This document shows positions 6,443-13,338 of a stretch of 22,456 nucleotides of DNA, in pieces. Location: positions 1-22,456 of the forward strand of contig JACCSF010000316.1 in assembly GCA_013813135.1 (NCBI GenBank). Direction: 5' to 3'. The stretch's first letter is position 1. Each line of letters starts with the position of its first letter. The notes beneath the pieces are model-generated. The model saw nothing but the letters and a program-made list of their open reading frames with translations, ran no database searches and was not told where the DNA came from. The translations under genes and the position numbers were made by a program. The DNA comes from Thermoleophilaceae bacterium. GTDB lineage: Bacteria > Actinomycetota > Thermoleophilia > Solirubrobacterales > Thermoleophilaceae.

Positions 6443-7471
6443 TCAGCGCCCGAACAGCTTGCGCACCTCCGCCGAGTAGGCGCCCTTCGCGGCCAGGTTG
6501 TGGCGCAGGGCGCCGAAGTAGGCCTCGCGGTCGTTCGCGACGCTGGGCGCGCGGAGGTCGTGCGCGGCGTAGACGATGAACAGCCTCAGCCGCCGGCCGA
6601 TCGCCGGGTCGGAGCGCATGTCGGCGACCGTGGACTCCAGGGCGGCCGCTGCCTGGGCGTAGGTCTGGTTCGCGGGCCAGCCATAGTTTTCGGTGAGTCC
6701 CGCGCCGTCGTTCGAGCTGAGCCCGTACTCGGTGATGTCGATCGGGATGTTGGAGGGCGCCCCGTTGGCTGCCGTCTGCGCGATCAGGCGGCGCAGCCTC
6801 GGCTCCCACTTGGAGCGCGGCCCGTACGGGTGGACCGTCCACCCGGCGACCAGCTTGCCGAGCTTCGGCACGGCCTCGAACATGTGGTTCACCCAGCTCC
6901 CCGAGCCCGTGCCGCCGTCGTCCGCCTGGGCGAGCAGATCAACGTGACGCCTGGCGGCGATGGCTGAACGCGCCTGGGCGAAGCGGGTGGCGTAGAGCTC
7001 GGCCCGGTCCATGTAGGACCGGTCGGTATAGGTGTCCCCGTACTGATCGCGGTACGACGTCTCGTTGCCGAACTCGATTTGCCGCACCGCTGGATGGCCA
7101 CCCCGGCGCTTCGCCCAGAAGCTCCCGCCCCGGCCGAACGCGTCGGCCCAGGTGCCCAGGTTCCTTGCCTCGGCCGCTGTCGGCATGCGGCCGTGGAAGC
7201 CCGCCAGCAGCAGTGGTCGCGCACCGCGGCGTGCGATCGCGGCGACGCTCCCGCGCATGGACGCCACCGGCGTGCCGATGTCGAACTCGACGCGCACCAC
7301 GTCGGCGCCGAGCTTCCCGGCAGCGGTCGCGGAGAGCCGATGGTTTGCGGTCGAGACGAGCCCGGGGGTGAACCGCTGCCCGGCGTCAGCCGAGTCGGAG
7401 CGGCAGCCCGCCGTCAAGCCGCCCAGGAGAACCGCAAGCGTGACAAGGAGCCAATATCGCAAGCGCTCCAC
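6443..7471 (-). CDS. Glycoside-hydrolase-like secreted lipoprotein (TIM-barrel, clan A-like)
   Basis: With the GTG at 7471 the product has 342 residues and begins with a lipoprotein signal: VERLRYWLLVTLAVLLGG then LTAGC, with Cys23 as the lipidated residue. The mature part has the pattern of a (beta/alpha)8 glycosidase: QIEFGNE with Glu137 as the likely acid/base at the end of one strand, WTVHPYG (His214), and IDITEYG with Glu248 as the likely nucleophile. These two Glu about 110 residues apart fit retaining clan GH-A enzymes. The exact family and substrate are not identifiable. The open frame continues 91 codons upstream, but that stretch is arginine-rich and overlaps the antisense gpsA remnant, so the internal start before the signal peptide is preferred. 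No clear ribosome site is seen. Cell-surface polysaccharide processing is an inference. Confidence 0.72.
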   Translation of the reverse strand: MERLRYWLLVTLAVLLGGLTAGCRSDSADAGQRFTPGLVSTANHRLSATAAGKLGADVVRVEFDIGTPVASMRGSVAAIARRGARPLLLAGFHGRMPTAAEARNLGTWADAFGRGGSFWAKRRGGHPAVRQIEFGNETSYRDQYGDTYTDRSYMDRAELYATRFAQARSAIAARRHVDLLAQADDGGTGSGSWVNHMFEAVPKLGKLVAGWTVHPYGPRSKWEPRLRRLIAQTAANGAPSNIPIDITEYGLSSNDGAGLTENYGWPANQTYAQAAAALESTVADMRSDPAIGRRLRLFIVYAAHDLRAPSVANDREAYFGALRHNLAAKGAYSAEVRKLFGR

Positions 7472-7494
7472 TGTGGCAAAGCCGTCGCAAGCGC
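7457..7494. repeat. Two direct copies of TCGCAAGCGC, 28 bases apart
   Basis: TCGCAAGCGC occurs at 7457-7466 and 7485-7494, flanking the start codon of the minus-strand lipoprotein gene. The 28-base period and position could mark a regulator site over the promoter and start; chance in GC-rich DNA is not excluded. Confidence 0.35.
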
Positions 7495-7551
7495 GTCGGG
7501 CTCGCCTTGGCGTGGCCTGCCGCAATCCGCTACCCGGGCCAGCATCCACGC

Positions 7552-7735
7552 CGCGCCACCGTTGTGGGCGCGGGCTCCTTCGGCACCGCGGTCGCTGTGC
7601 TGCTTGTACGCACGGGCCTGCGCACGGCGCTGCTGTGCCGGACCGCCGAGCAGGCGGACGAGCTCGCGCGCGGACGTCACAACCAGCGCTACCTGCCCGG
7701 GGTGGAGCTGCCGCGCGAGCCCTCGACGTGGTGGT
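7552..7735 (+). pseudogene. gpsA: N-terminal remnant of glycerol-3-phosphate dehydrogenase
   Basis: The plus strand encodes RATVVGAGSFGTAVAVLLVR then TGLRTALLCRTAEQADEL and RGRHNQRYLPGVELP. This is the NAD-binding start of GpsA: the GAGSFGTA dinucleotide motif and the N.RYLPGV.LP signature. After about residue 70 the match continues in another frame as ALDVVV (expected A.DVVVLAVPS), then stops, so at least one frameshift plus loss of roughly 80 percent of the gene has occurred. There is no convincing start codon. The same frame runs on into rpmE, so an automatic annotation could call one fused 159-residue protein; the rpmE start at 7780 is separate. A functional gpsA should exist elsewhere in the genome. 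Confidence 0.7.
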
Positions 7736-7763
7736 GCGGCTCAAGGCATGGCTGCGACGCCGC

Positions 7764-7769
7764 TAGACT
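7764..7769 (+). promoter_or_regulatory. -10-like TAGACT upstream of rpmE
   Basis: TAGACT lies 10 bases before the rpmE ATG with no Shine-Dalgarno sequence between. It fits the TANNNT pattern seen at other starts in the window, giving a leaderless or nearly leaderless transcript. No clear -35 element is visible. Confidence 0.4.
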
Positions 7770-7779
7770 CGAAGCAGCC

Positions 7780-7986
7780 ATGAAGACCGAAATTCACCCC
7801 GAGTACGTGCCGGCCCACGTGCGCTGCACCTGCGGCAACGAGTTCTGGACTCGCTCCACAAAGCCCGAGCTTCACGTCGAGATCTGCTCCAACTGCCATC
7901 CGTTCTACACGGGTCGCCAGAAGCTGGTCGATACCGGTGGCCGGGTGGAGCGGTTCCGCCGCCGCGCCGCGCGCGCCGGCCACTGA
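7780..7986 (+). CDS. rpmE: 50S ribosomal protein L31 (zinc-binding form)
   Basis: 68 residues: MKTEIHPEYVPAHVRCTCGN and then EICSNCHPFYTGRQKLVDTG with a basic C-terminus. The CxC (CTC) and CxxC (CSNC) pairs are the four zinc ligands of the C+ form of L31, which sits in the 50S central protuberance/bridge region and releases zinc when replaced by the C- paralogue. The ATG at 7780 gives the canonical N-terminus; the open frame continues upstream through the gpsA remnant but that extension is not part of L31. In actinobacteria rpmE commonly lies just before prfA; here about 6.4 kb of other genes separates the two. Confidence 0.96.
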   Translation: MKTEIHPEYVPAHVRCTCGNEFWTRSTKPELHVEICSNCHPFYTGRQKLVDTGGRVERFRRRAARAGH

Positions 7987-8030
7987 CCCAACTGCGCAAC
8001 TCAGGCGCCTCCGGCCTGTTCTCACGGAGC

Positions 8031-8771
8031 ATGCCTCGGAGGCTCCTGACAGCGCTTGTCCTCATCGCCGCCACGGCGGCGGCTGTCACTTCGGCTTCCG
8101 CGGCCGACCCGCAGGTACCCGTCCGCGTGAAGCTGAAGGACTGCTCGATCGAGGGTGCGTCCGCCCTGTTCGTGGCGCACATGCGCCCGGTGACCGGGAG
8201 CGACCGCATGTGGCTGCGCTTCAAGCTGCTCGAGAAGGCCGACGCCGGCTTCCGTTCGCTGAAGGCGCCCGGACTCGGCCGCTGGCGCAAGTCGAAGCCG
8301 GGCGTCGGGGTGTTCGCCTACCGCCAGGCCGTGCGGGGCCTGGAGGCCGGCTCGCTCTATCGCGCCGAGGTGGACTTCCGCTGGTACGACGCGAGCGCGA
8401 ACATCATCCAGACCGCCAGGCGCCGCTCGGCTGTCTGCCGTCAGTTCGACGTGCTGCCGAACCTCACCGCCACGCCCATCGGCACGAAGGCGATGAGCAG
8501 GCAGGGCGTGGAGCGCTATCGCGTGCTTGTCACCAACGAGGGCATCGCGCCCGCAACCGGCGTGCCGGTGCGCCTGACCGTCGACGGCGACGTCGTCGAC
8601 ACGGTGATCGTCCCGGCATTGGTGCCGGCCGAGCGCCGCGTGGTGATCATTCCGGGGCCGGCCTGCACCAGCTCGGTGGAGGCCCAGGCCGATCCGGACG
8701 GCGTGATCGTGGAGTCCTCGGAGAGCGACAACGCACACGAGGTCAGCTGCGCCGACTTGCAGCCGGGCTAA
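8031..8771 (+). CDS. Secreted protein with a C-terminal CARDB-like domain
   Basis: 246 residues. Residues 1-24 form a Sec signal peptide (MPRRLLTALVLIAATAAAV, cleavage after ASA). Residues about 30-140 are a beta-rich region with no recognised family. Residues about 142-238 resemble a CARDB (cell-adhesion-related bacterial, Ig-like) domain: LPNLTATPI at its start, VTNEGIAPATGVPVRLTVDG in the middle and the typical ending ADPDGVIVESSESDN. Such domains usually act as extracellular spacers or binding modules. The ATG is chosen because it opens the signal peptide; GGAG lies very close upstream, so the ribosome site is poor. Function is unknown; co-localisation with rpmE and DUF1385 gives no clear clue. 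Confidence 0.75.
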   Translation: MPRRLLTALVLIAATAAAVTSASAADPQVPVRVKLKDCSIEGASALFVAHMRPVTGSDRMWLRFKLLEKADAGFRSLKAPGLGRWRKSKPGVGVFAYRQAVRGLEAGSLYRAEVDFRWYDASANIIQTARRRSAVCRQFDVLPNLTATPIGTKAMSRQGVERYRVLVTNEGIAPATGVPVRLTVDGDVVDTVIVPALVPAERRVVIIPGPACTSSVEAQADPDGVIVESSESDNAHEVSCADLQPG

Positions 8772-8792
8772 GGTAGCCCACCTGGGCGCCGA

Positions 8793-8798
8793 TACCAT
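8793..8798 (+). promoter_or_regulatory. -10-like TACCAT that decides the DUF1385 start
   Basis: TACCAT ends 7 bases before the GTG at 8806 but only 1 base before the GTG at 8800. As the 7-base distance recurs at four other genes in the window, the 8806 start is preferred. Confidence 0.5.
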
Positions 8799-8805
8799 CG
8801 TGGAG

Positions 8806-9834
8806 GTGAGCGCATCTCCACCGACCAACGGTCAAGCGCCAGACCACCTGAAGGAGGCCACCAAGGACGCCCCGATCGGCGGCCAGGCGGTGCTCGAAGG
8901 CGTGATGATGCGCGGCATCTCGACGTGGGCGGTAGCGGTGCGCACGCCGTCCGCCGAGCAGCTTGCCGCCGGCGGCCCCGACTCCAAGGAGGGGGCCAAG
9001 GGCGAGATCGAGGTGATCTCGGAGCCGCTGGTCTCGTGGACCAAGCGCCACCGGCTGCTGCGCCTCCCGGTCGTGCGCGGCGTGGTGGCGCTCGCCGAGT
9101 CGCTCAAGATCGGCTTCCGGGCGCTCGGCATATCCGCCAACGCGCAGGTGCCGCCCGGCGACGACGGCGCCCAGAAGGAGATCGGCGGCGGCGCCTGGGC
9201 CGGCACGATCGCCTTCGCGCTGCTGTTCGCGGTTGGGCTCTTCTTCCTCCTGCCCGCCGGCCTCACCAACCTGTTCGCGGACTCGATCCCCAACGGGTTC
9301 GTCTTCGTGGTGATCGAGAAGCTGATCCGCATCTCGATCTTCCTCGGCTACCTGTGGCTGATCTCGCGCATGCCGGACCTGCAGCGCGTGTTCGAGTACC
9401 ACGGCGCCGAGCACAAGACGATCTCGTGCTACGAGGCCGGTGAGCCGCTCACCCCGGAGAACGCCCAGCGCTTCTCGCGTTTCCATCCGCGCTGCGGGAC
9501 CAGCTTCCTGCTGCTCGTGATGATCGTGGCCATCGTCGTCTTCGCCCCGCTCGGCAAGCTGGACTGGCCCTTGCTGTTCGCCTCGCGCGTCCTCGGCATT
9601 CCCGTGGTCGCCGGCCTGGCGTTCGAGCTGATCAAGTGGTTCGGCCGCAACCGCACGAAGCGCTGGGCGCGCGCTCTGATGTGGCCGGGGATGCAGCTTC
9701 AGCGCCTGACCACGCGCGAGCCCGACCTGTCTCAGCTGGCCGTGGCGATCGCGGCGCTCGAGGCAGTGCTGGCCGTGGAGAACCCCCGCGCCGCGTCCGA
9801 GGAAGACCTGGTCGGGATCGAAGTCGTGGCGTAG
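8806..9834 (+). CDS. DUF1385 family membrane protein (YqhQ-like)
   Basis: 342 residues with the GTG at 8806 (344 if the GTG at 8800 is used). The family signatures are all present: IGGQAVLEGVMMRG near the N-terminus, LPVVRGVVALAESLKIG, YHGAEHKTISCYEAGE at about 198, ENAQRFSRFHPRCGTSF at about 227, and FELIKWFGRN. At least four hydrophobic segments (about 125-148, 160-180, 233-252, 260-280) make it an integral membrane protein. The biochemical function is not established as far as I know. The gene regularly accompanies rpmE and prfA in Gram-positive genomes, which the present arrangement partly keeps. Its TAG stop is followed in the same frame by an 82-codon open stretch (9835-10083). Confidence 0.9.
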   Translation: MSASPPTNGQAPDHLKEATKDAPIGGQAVLEGVMMRGISTWAVAVRTPSAEQLAAGGPDSKEGAKGEIEVISEPLVSWTKRHRLLRLPVVRGVVALAESLKIGFRALGISANAQVPPGDDGAQKEIGGGAWAGTIAFALLFAVGLFFLLPAGLTNLFADSIPNGFVFVVIEKLIRISIFLGYLWLISRMPDLQRVFEYHGAEHKTISCYEAGEPLTPENAQRFSRFHPRCGTSFLLLVMIVAIVVFAPLGKLDWPLLFASRVLGIPVVAGLAFELIKWFGRNRTKRWARALMWPGMQLQRLTTREPDLSQLAVAIAALEAVLAVENPRAASEEDLVGIEVVA

Positions 9835-10083
9835 CTGCACGAGCGGCTCGACCCAGCGCTGCTGCGGCTGCTCGCCGCCGAAGGGGTCCCGCTGACCGCC
9901 GCCCAGATTCGCGACCGCTGTGCGGACCCATGGGCGCCCCCGCTCGTGGAGGAGTGGCTGCCAGAGGCATTTCACCGCGGCCTGGTCAACGTGCGCCGCC
10001 ACTCCGATCTGCCGTCCGAATGGAAGCTGACGAGGAAGGGTGAGCGCGCGGCTCGCGGCTTGCGGACGGATGACCGGGGTTAG
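9835..10083 (+). CDS. Small winged-helix-like hypothetical protein without a standard start codon
   Basis: Directly after the TAG stop of the DUF1385 gene, and in the same frame, 82 sense codons run to a TAG at 10081-10083. The translation looks like a genuine protein: LHERLDPALLRLLAAEGVPL, TAAQIRDRC, PPLVEEWLPEAFHRGLVNV, SEWKLTRKGERAARGL. It reads as helix-turn-helix plus wing (a helix, a .TAAQI.DR. helix, a recognition-like helix, then a strand ending in LTRKGE, common in winged-helix proteins). No ATG, GTG or TTG occurs before 9946, so it would need CTG at 9835, readthrough of the TAG, or it has lost its start. It may thus be a non-canonically started gene or a pseudogene. Confidence 0.5.
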   Translation: MHERLDPALLRLLAAEGVPLTAAQIRDRCADPWAPPLVEEWLPEAFHRGLVNVRRHSDLPSEWKLTRKGERAARGLRTDDRG

Positions 10084-10092
10084 CCCGAGGGA

Positions 10093-11502
10093 TCAGCCTC
10101 GGATGTTCCGGTTCACGCGGAAGAGATTGTCCGGGTCGTAGGTGCGCTTGATCTCGACCAGGCGGTCGAAGTTGGCGCCGTAGGTGTCCCTGATGCGCTG
10201 CTCGTCCTCGTCGGCGGTCTGGAAGTTGATGTAGTTGCCGCCGGTCGAGAAGGGGCGCACTCGCTCCCAGGCGTCGCGCACCCACTGCCGGAAGCGGTCG
10301 CCATTCGGCTCGTCCGCCTCCCACATGCCGTTCACCCCCAAGGCGAAGCGAGCGTCGCGGTTGCCTACCGCTCCGTCGTCGTCTCCGTGGTCGTTGAGGG
10401 CGCCGCCGAGGTGGAGGAAGCCCACTTCGGCTCCCGGAATCGGGCAGTCGGCGAACAGGTCGCGGGTGGTCGCCAGCAGCTCATCGCTCAGCTCGGCGAG
10501 GTACTCGGTCTTCCAGTAGTAGTGGTTGCCCTTCGGCTCGGTGTCGTCGAGGTACGACTGCACCTCGGTGTAGGGCTGATCAGCGAGCAGGTCCACGACC
10601 GGGTCGCCCAGCGCGCGGATCGGCGCCAGCGCCTCGTCTGTCTTGGCGAGGTCCCCGCTGTAGCAGACCGCCATCGCGCAGATGCGCCGGCCGTGCCACT
10701 GCTCGGGCACGAAGGGCGCAGGGGGAGCTTCGAGCAGTACCAGCCAAACGGCCAGCTCCCTGGGCGCTCCGGAGGTGATCGCCCGGTAGGCCTGGAGGAT
10801 CTCGCCGGCGCGCTCGAACGGCCAGGCGATCAGTCCGCCATGGACGATGGGGCCGACCTCGTGCAGGCGCAGCACGAGCGAGGTGACGACGCCAAGGTTG
10901 GCGCCGGCGCCGCGGATCGCCCAGAAGAGGTCCAGGTGATCGTCGCGGCTGGTCCGCCGGACACGCCCGTCCGCTGTGACGATCTCCACCTCGAGCAGGT
11001 TGTCGACGGTCCAGCCGAAGCGGCGGGTGAGGTAGCCGAGGCCGCCGCCAAGCGTCAGTCCGGCCACGCCGACCTCGGAGATGAAGCCGAGCGGCGTGGC
11101 GAGGCCGTGCAGCTGTGTCTCGCGGTCGACGTCGCCAAGGGTGCAGCCCGGCTGGACGGTGGCGGTGCGCGCCTCGGAATCCACGTCGACCCCGCGCATG
11201 CGCGACATGTCGATCGTCAGGCCACGATCGGCGAGCGCGGTGCCGGCGATGTTGTGGCCGCCGCTGCGCACGGAGACCGGGAGGTCGTGATCGCGGGCGA
11301 AGCACACGGCTTCCACCACGTCCGCCGTGCCGGTCGGCTGCACCACGAGCGCGGGCGTCTTCTCGATCATCCCGTTCCAGAGGCGCGTCGCGTCCTCGAA
11401 GCCGGTGTCCCCGGGCAGGAGCAGGGTGCCGCGCAGGCGCCGGCGCAACTCCTCGGCAAGCGCGGTCGTGGTCTCGGCGGTGGCGATGGTGGATCCGGTC
11501 AT
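10093..11502 (-). CDS. FAD-linked oxidase, berberine-bridge-enzyme-like
   Basis: 469 residues from the ATG at 11502, which has GGAG five bases upstream; a longer frame upstream is rejected. The PCMH-type FAD domain covers about 45-225: VVQPTGTADVVEAVCFAR, VSVRSGGHNIAG with His83 as the likely 8-alpha-histidyl FAD link, GVAGLTLGGGLGYLTRRFG and GAGANLGVVTS. The residue corresponding to the second, cysteinyl FAD attachment of bicovalent members is Ser (FISEVGVAG), so flavin attachment is probably through His only. The C-terminus has the BBE motif (NYINFQ, then YDPDNLFRVNRNI). These enzymes oxidise alcohols, sugars or alkaloid-like compounds with O2; the substrate is unknown. It follows a TPR-LuxR gene on the same strand, with a 7-base dyad in between, suggesting control by that regulator. 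Confidence 0.9.
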   Translation of the reverse strand: MTGSTIATAETTTALAEELRRRLRGTLLLPGDTGFEDATRLWNGMIEKTPALVVQPTGTADVVEAVCFARDHDLPVSVRSGGHNIAGTALADRGLTIDMSRMRGVDVDSEARTATVQPGCTLGDVDRETQLHGLATPLGFISEVGVAGLTLGGGLGYLTRRFGWTVDNLLEVEIVTADGRVRRTSRDDHLDLFWAIRGAGANLGVVTSLVLRLHEVGPIVHGGLIAWPFERAGEILQAYRAITSGAPRELAVWLVLLEAPPAPFVPEQWHGRRICAMAVCYSGDLAKTDEALAPIRALGDPVVDLLADQPYTEVQSYLDDTEPKGNHYYWKTEYLAELSDELLATTRDLFADCPIPGAEVGFLHLGGALNDHGDDDGAVGNRDARFALGVNGMWEADEPNGDRFRQWVRDAWERVRPFSTGGNYINFQTADEDEQRIRDTYGANFDRLVEIKRTYDPDNLFRVNRNIRG

Positions 11503-11611
11503 CGTGTCTCCATTCCGGTCGGGGCGCGACGTTGGCGTCCAGATGGCGACCCTAGGACCGCGGCCCGGGGCTCCGCATCCGTGCAAACACCCAACTTCCG
11601 CCTCCCGGCGG

Positions 11612-11631
11612 CGTGGGTAGTTCCACCCACG
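11612..11631. promoter_or_regulatory. Inverted repeat between the LuxR gene and the FAD oxidase
   Basis: CGTGGGT-AGTTCC-ACCCACG is a perfect 7-base inverted repeat with a 6-base centre, 110 bases upstream of the oxidase start and 7 bases beyond the LuxR stop. It may be an operator for the neighbouring LuxR regulator or a hairpin ending its transcript; no U-tract follows. Operator is favoured because of position. Confidence 0.45.
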
Positions 11632-11638
11632 AGGCCGC

Positions 11639-13294
11639 TCAGATCAGCTCGTGCTCGTACGCGTAGGCCGTGGCGGCGGCGCGCGAGGAAACGCGCACCT
11701 TGGCGAAGATGTTGCTCACGTGCCGGTCCACGGTGCGCTCGCTCAGGACGAGCTCGGCGGCGATCGCCTTGTTCGTCGCGCCGCCGGCGACCAGGCGCAG
11801 CACCTGCAGCTCCCGCTCCGTGAGCCCGGGGGAAGCACGGTCGGCGGCGGTTGGGGCGAGCGTGTCGAGGTGGGCGAGGTCGGGCGCCGCGTCCAGCCCT
11901 TCGAACGCGCTCCTCGCGCCATCCAACTCCAGCACGGCGGCGTCGTCGTCGCCCAGCGCGCGGCACGCAAGCCCCACAAGCACGCGCGAGCGGGCCGCAT
12001 CGTACGGCGCCTGGAGCTCCTGCCACAGGCGGCACGCCTGCCGCAGAGCCACCAGCGCGGCGTGAGCGTCGCCGCCGGCGAGCTCAATCGCGCCTCGGGC
12101 GTGCGCCACCATCGCGTCGAGCATCGCGCTGCCGTAGCCGGCGGCGATCCGTTCCAGCTCGGCGCCGGCCACGCGCGCCTGCTCCCTGTCGCCAACCGCC
12201 AGCATGATGTCCACGCAGGCGGGGAGGAGCCCGGCGCGCAACAGAGGCTCGCTGCGCTCGCCGAGCACGCGGCGGATGGCTGCGGCCGCGGAGGCGGGGT
12301 TGCCCTGCGAGAGGCGCAGGAGGGCCAGGCCGGGCTGCGGCTCGCGGCCGTTGAGGCTCGCCTCCCGGTAGGCCTCCTCTGCTTCGACGAACCTTCCCTG
12401 CAGGCGATGGACCTCGCCCTGGCGGTAGTACGCCTCGGCGCTCGCCAACTCGTTCCGACCTTCCGCGCAGCGCTCTCCGGCTCGCCGGGCCTCCGCCAGC
12501 GCGTCGCTCCAGGCGCCGTGGAACTGCATGATCTCGGCGCGATGGACGAGGCAGCGACCGGTGAAGGCGACCATGTCCGGTTGCTGCGCACACCATCGTG
12601 TCAGGGCATCCGTCCACTCTTGCGCGCGGCGCAGCGCGTAGACCTGCTGACACCCGTCGATCACGCTGCAGTAGACGAGGCCGGTCACGATCGGCGAGAG
12701 CTCGCCGGCGGTCACGGCCACCATGGCCTCGTCGAGCAGAGCGAGCCCCTCCTCGACCCGACCCAGCTTCACCAGCACGATGCCCTGCTCGTGCACGGCG
12801 ATGGCCAGCAGGTCCGCGTCGCCAAAGCGCCCGCCGATCTCAGCTGCCTGGGCTGAGAGCGCGTACGCGTCCTCGTGGTCGCCGCTCGCCTCCAACTGCG
12901 CCGCGATCGGGATCAGCAGGTAGCCCCGCTCGACGCAGTCGCGCTGCTCGCGCTCCAGCAGTCGCTGGGCGCGGCCAAGCCATCCGGTCGCGCGCCCGGT
13001 CTCGCCCCTCAACGCCAGGCTGAGGCAGAGCCAGAACGCGCAGCGCACGGCCCGGAGCGCTTCGCCCGCATCCAGGTGCGCCTGGTGGGCGCGCTCCAGC
13101 GTGCTCGCCCACTCGTCGTCCCGGCCGATCATGTAGGCCGAGGTGGCCAGCAGCTCGAGACCGTCAGCTCCCAGCGAAGCCGACCGGTCGGCGCGTGACA
13201 GCGATTCGTGAGCGTCGAGCCAAGCGCGCCGGGCGTAGGACTCACGGCCGCGTTCGAGATCCTCGATGGCCTGCAGCCTACGCGGGTCGCGCAC
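11639..13294 (-). CDS. LuxR-family regulator with TPR-like sensor region
   Basis: 551 residues. About 1-470 is a run of helical, TPR-like repeats (alternating A.AL.E A..A..G... patterns, e.g. RATGWLGRAQRLLEREQ, RVEEGLALLDEAMVAV, RFVEAEEAYREA). Residues about 485-551 are a GerE/LuxR DNA-binding domain: LTERELQVLRLVAGGATNK, then LSERTVDRHVSNIFAKVRV. There is no P-loop ATPase domain, so it is the C-terminal half type of LAL/MalT-like regulators, lacking the STAND ATPase. The GTG at 13294 gives MRDPRRLQAIEDLERGRE; AAACAT lies 7 bases upstream, a degenerate form of the local -10 spacing. It is divergent from the SDR gene (44 bases between starts) and upstream of the FAD oxidase, both likely targets. 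The inducer is unknown. Confidence 0.88.
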   Translation of the reverse strand: MRDPRRLQAIEDLERGRESYARRAWLDAHESLSRADRSASLGADGLELLATSAYMIGRDDEWASTLERAHQAHLDAGEALRAVRCAFWLCLSLALRGETGRATGWLGRAQRLLEREQRDCVERGYLLIPIAAQLEASGDHEDAYALSAQAAEIGGRFGDADLLAIAVHEQGIVLVKLGRVEEGLALLDEAMVAVTAGELSPIVTGLVYCSVIDGCQQVYALRRAQEWTDALTRWCAQQPDMVAFTGRCLVHRAEIMQFHGAWSDALAEARRAGERCAEGRNELASAEAYYRQGEVHRLQGRFVEAEEAYREASLNGREPQPGLALLRLSQGNPASAAAAIRRVLGERSEPLLRAGLLPACVDIMLAVGDREQARVAGAELERIAAGYGSAMLDAMVAHARGAIELAGGDAHAALVALRQACRLWQELQAPYDAARSRVLVGLACRALGDDDAAVLELDGARSAFEGLDAAPDLAHLDTLAPTAADRASPGLTERELQVLRLVAGGATNKAIAAELVLSERTVDRHVSNIFAKVRVSSRAAATAYAYEHELI

Positions 13295-13338
13295 GGATGC
13301 GATGTTTAGGCCGGGCGCTGGTCAGGGACGACTCTCTG

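Noticed and set aside
6354..6842. N-terminal extension of the LysR frame
   Set aside because: The extension overlaps the 3' part of the lipoprotein gene in another frame, and LysR proteins begin at MELRHLR; total length with the 6353 start is normal.
8800..8805. GTG at 8800 as DUF1385 start
   Set aside because: Only one base separates it from the TACCAT hexamer; the GTG at 8806 has the 7-base distance found at other genes. The difference is just two residues.
10387..11823. 478-codon open frame on the plus strand
   Set aside because: Antisense to the FAD-linked oxidase; low-complexity Gly/Arg/Ala composition and no recognisable motif.
11651..12856. 401-codon open frame on the plus strand
   Set aside because: Antisense to the TPR-LuxR gene, whose HTH and repeats are unmistakable.
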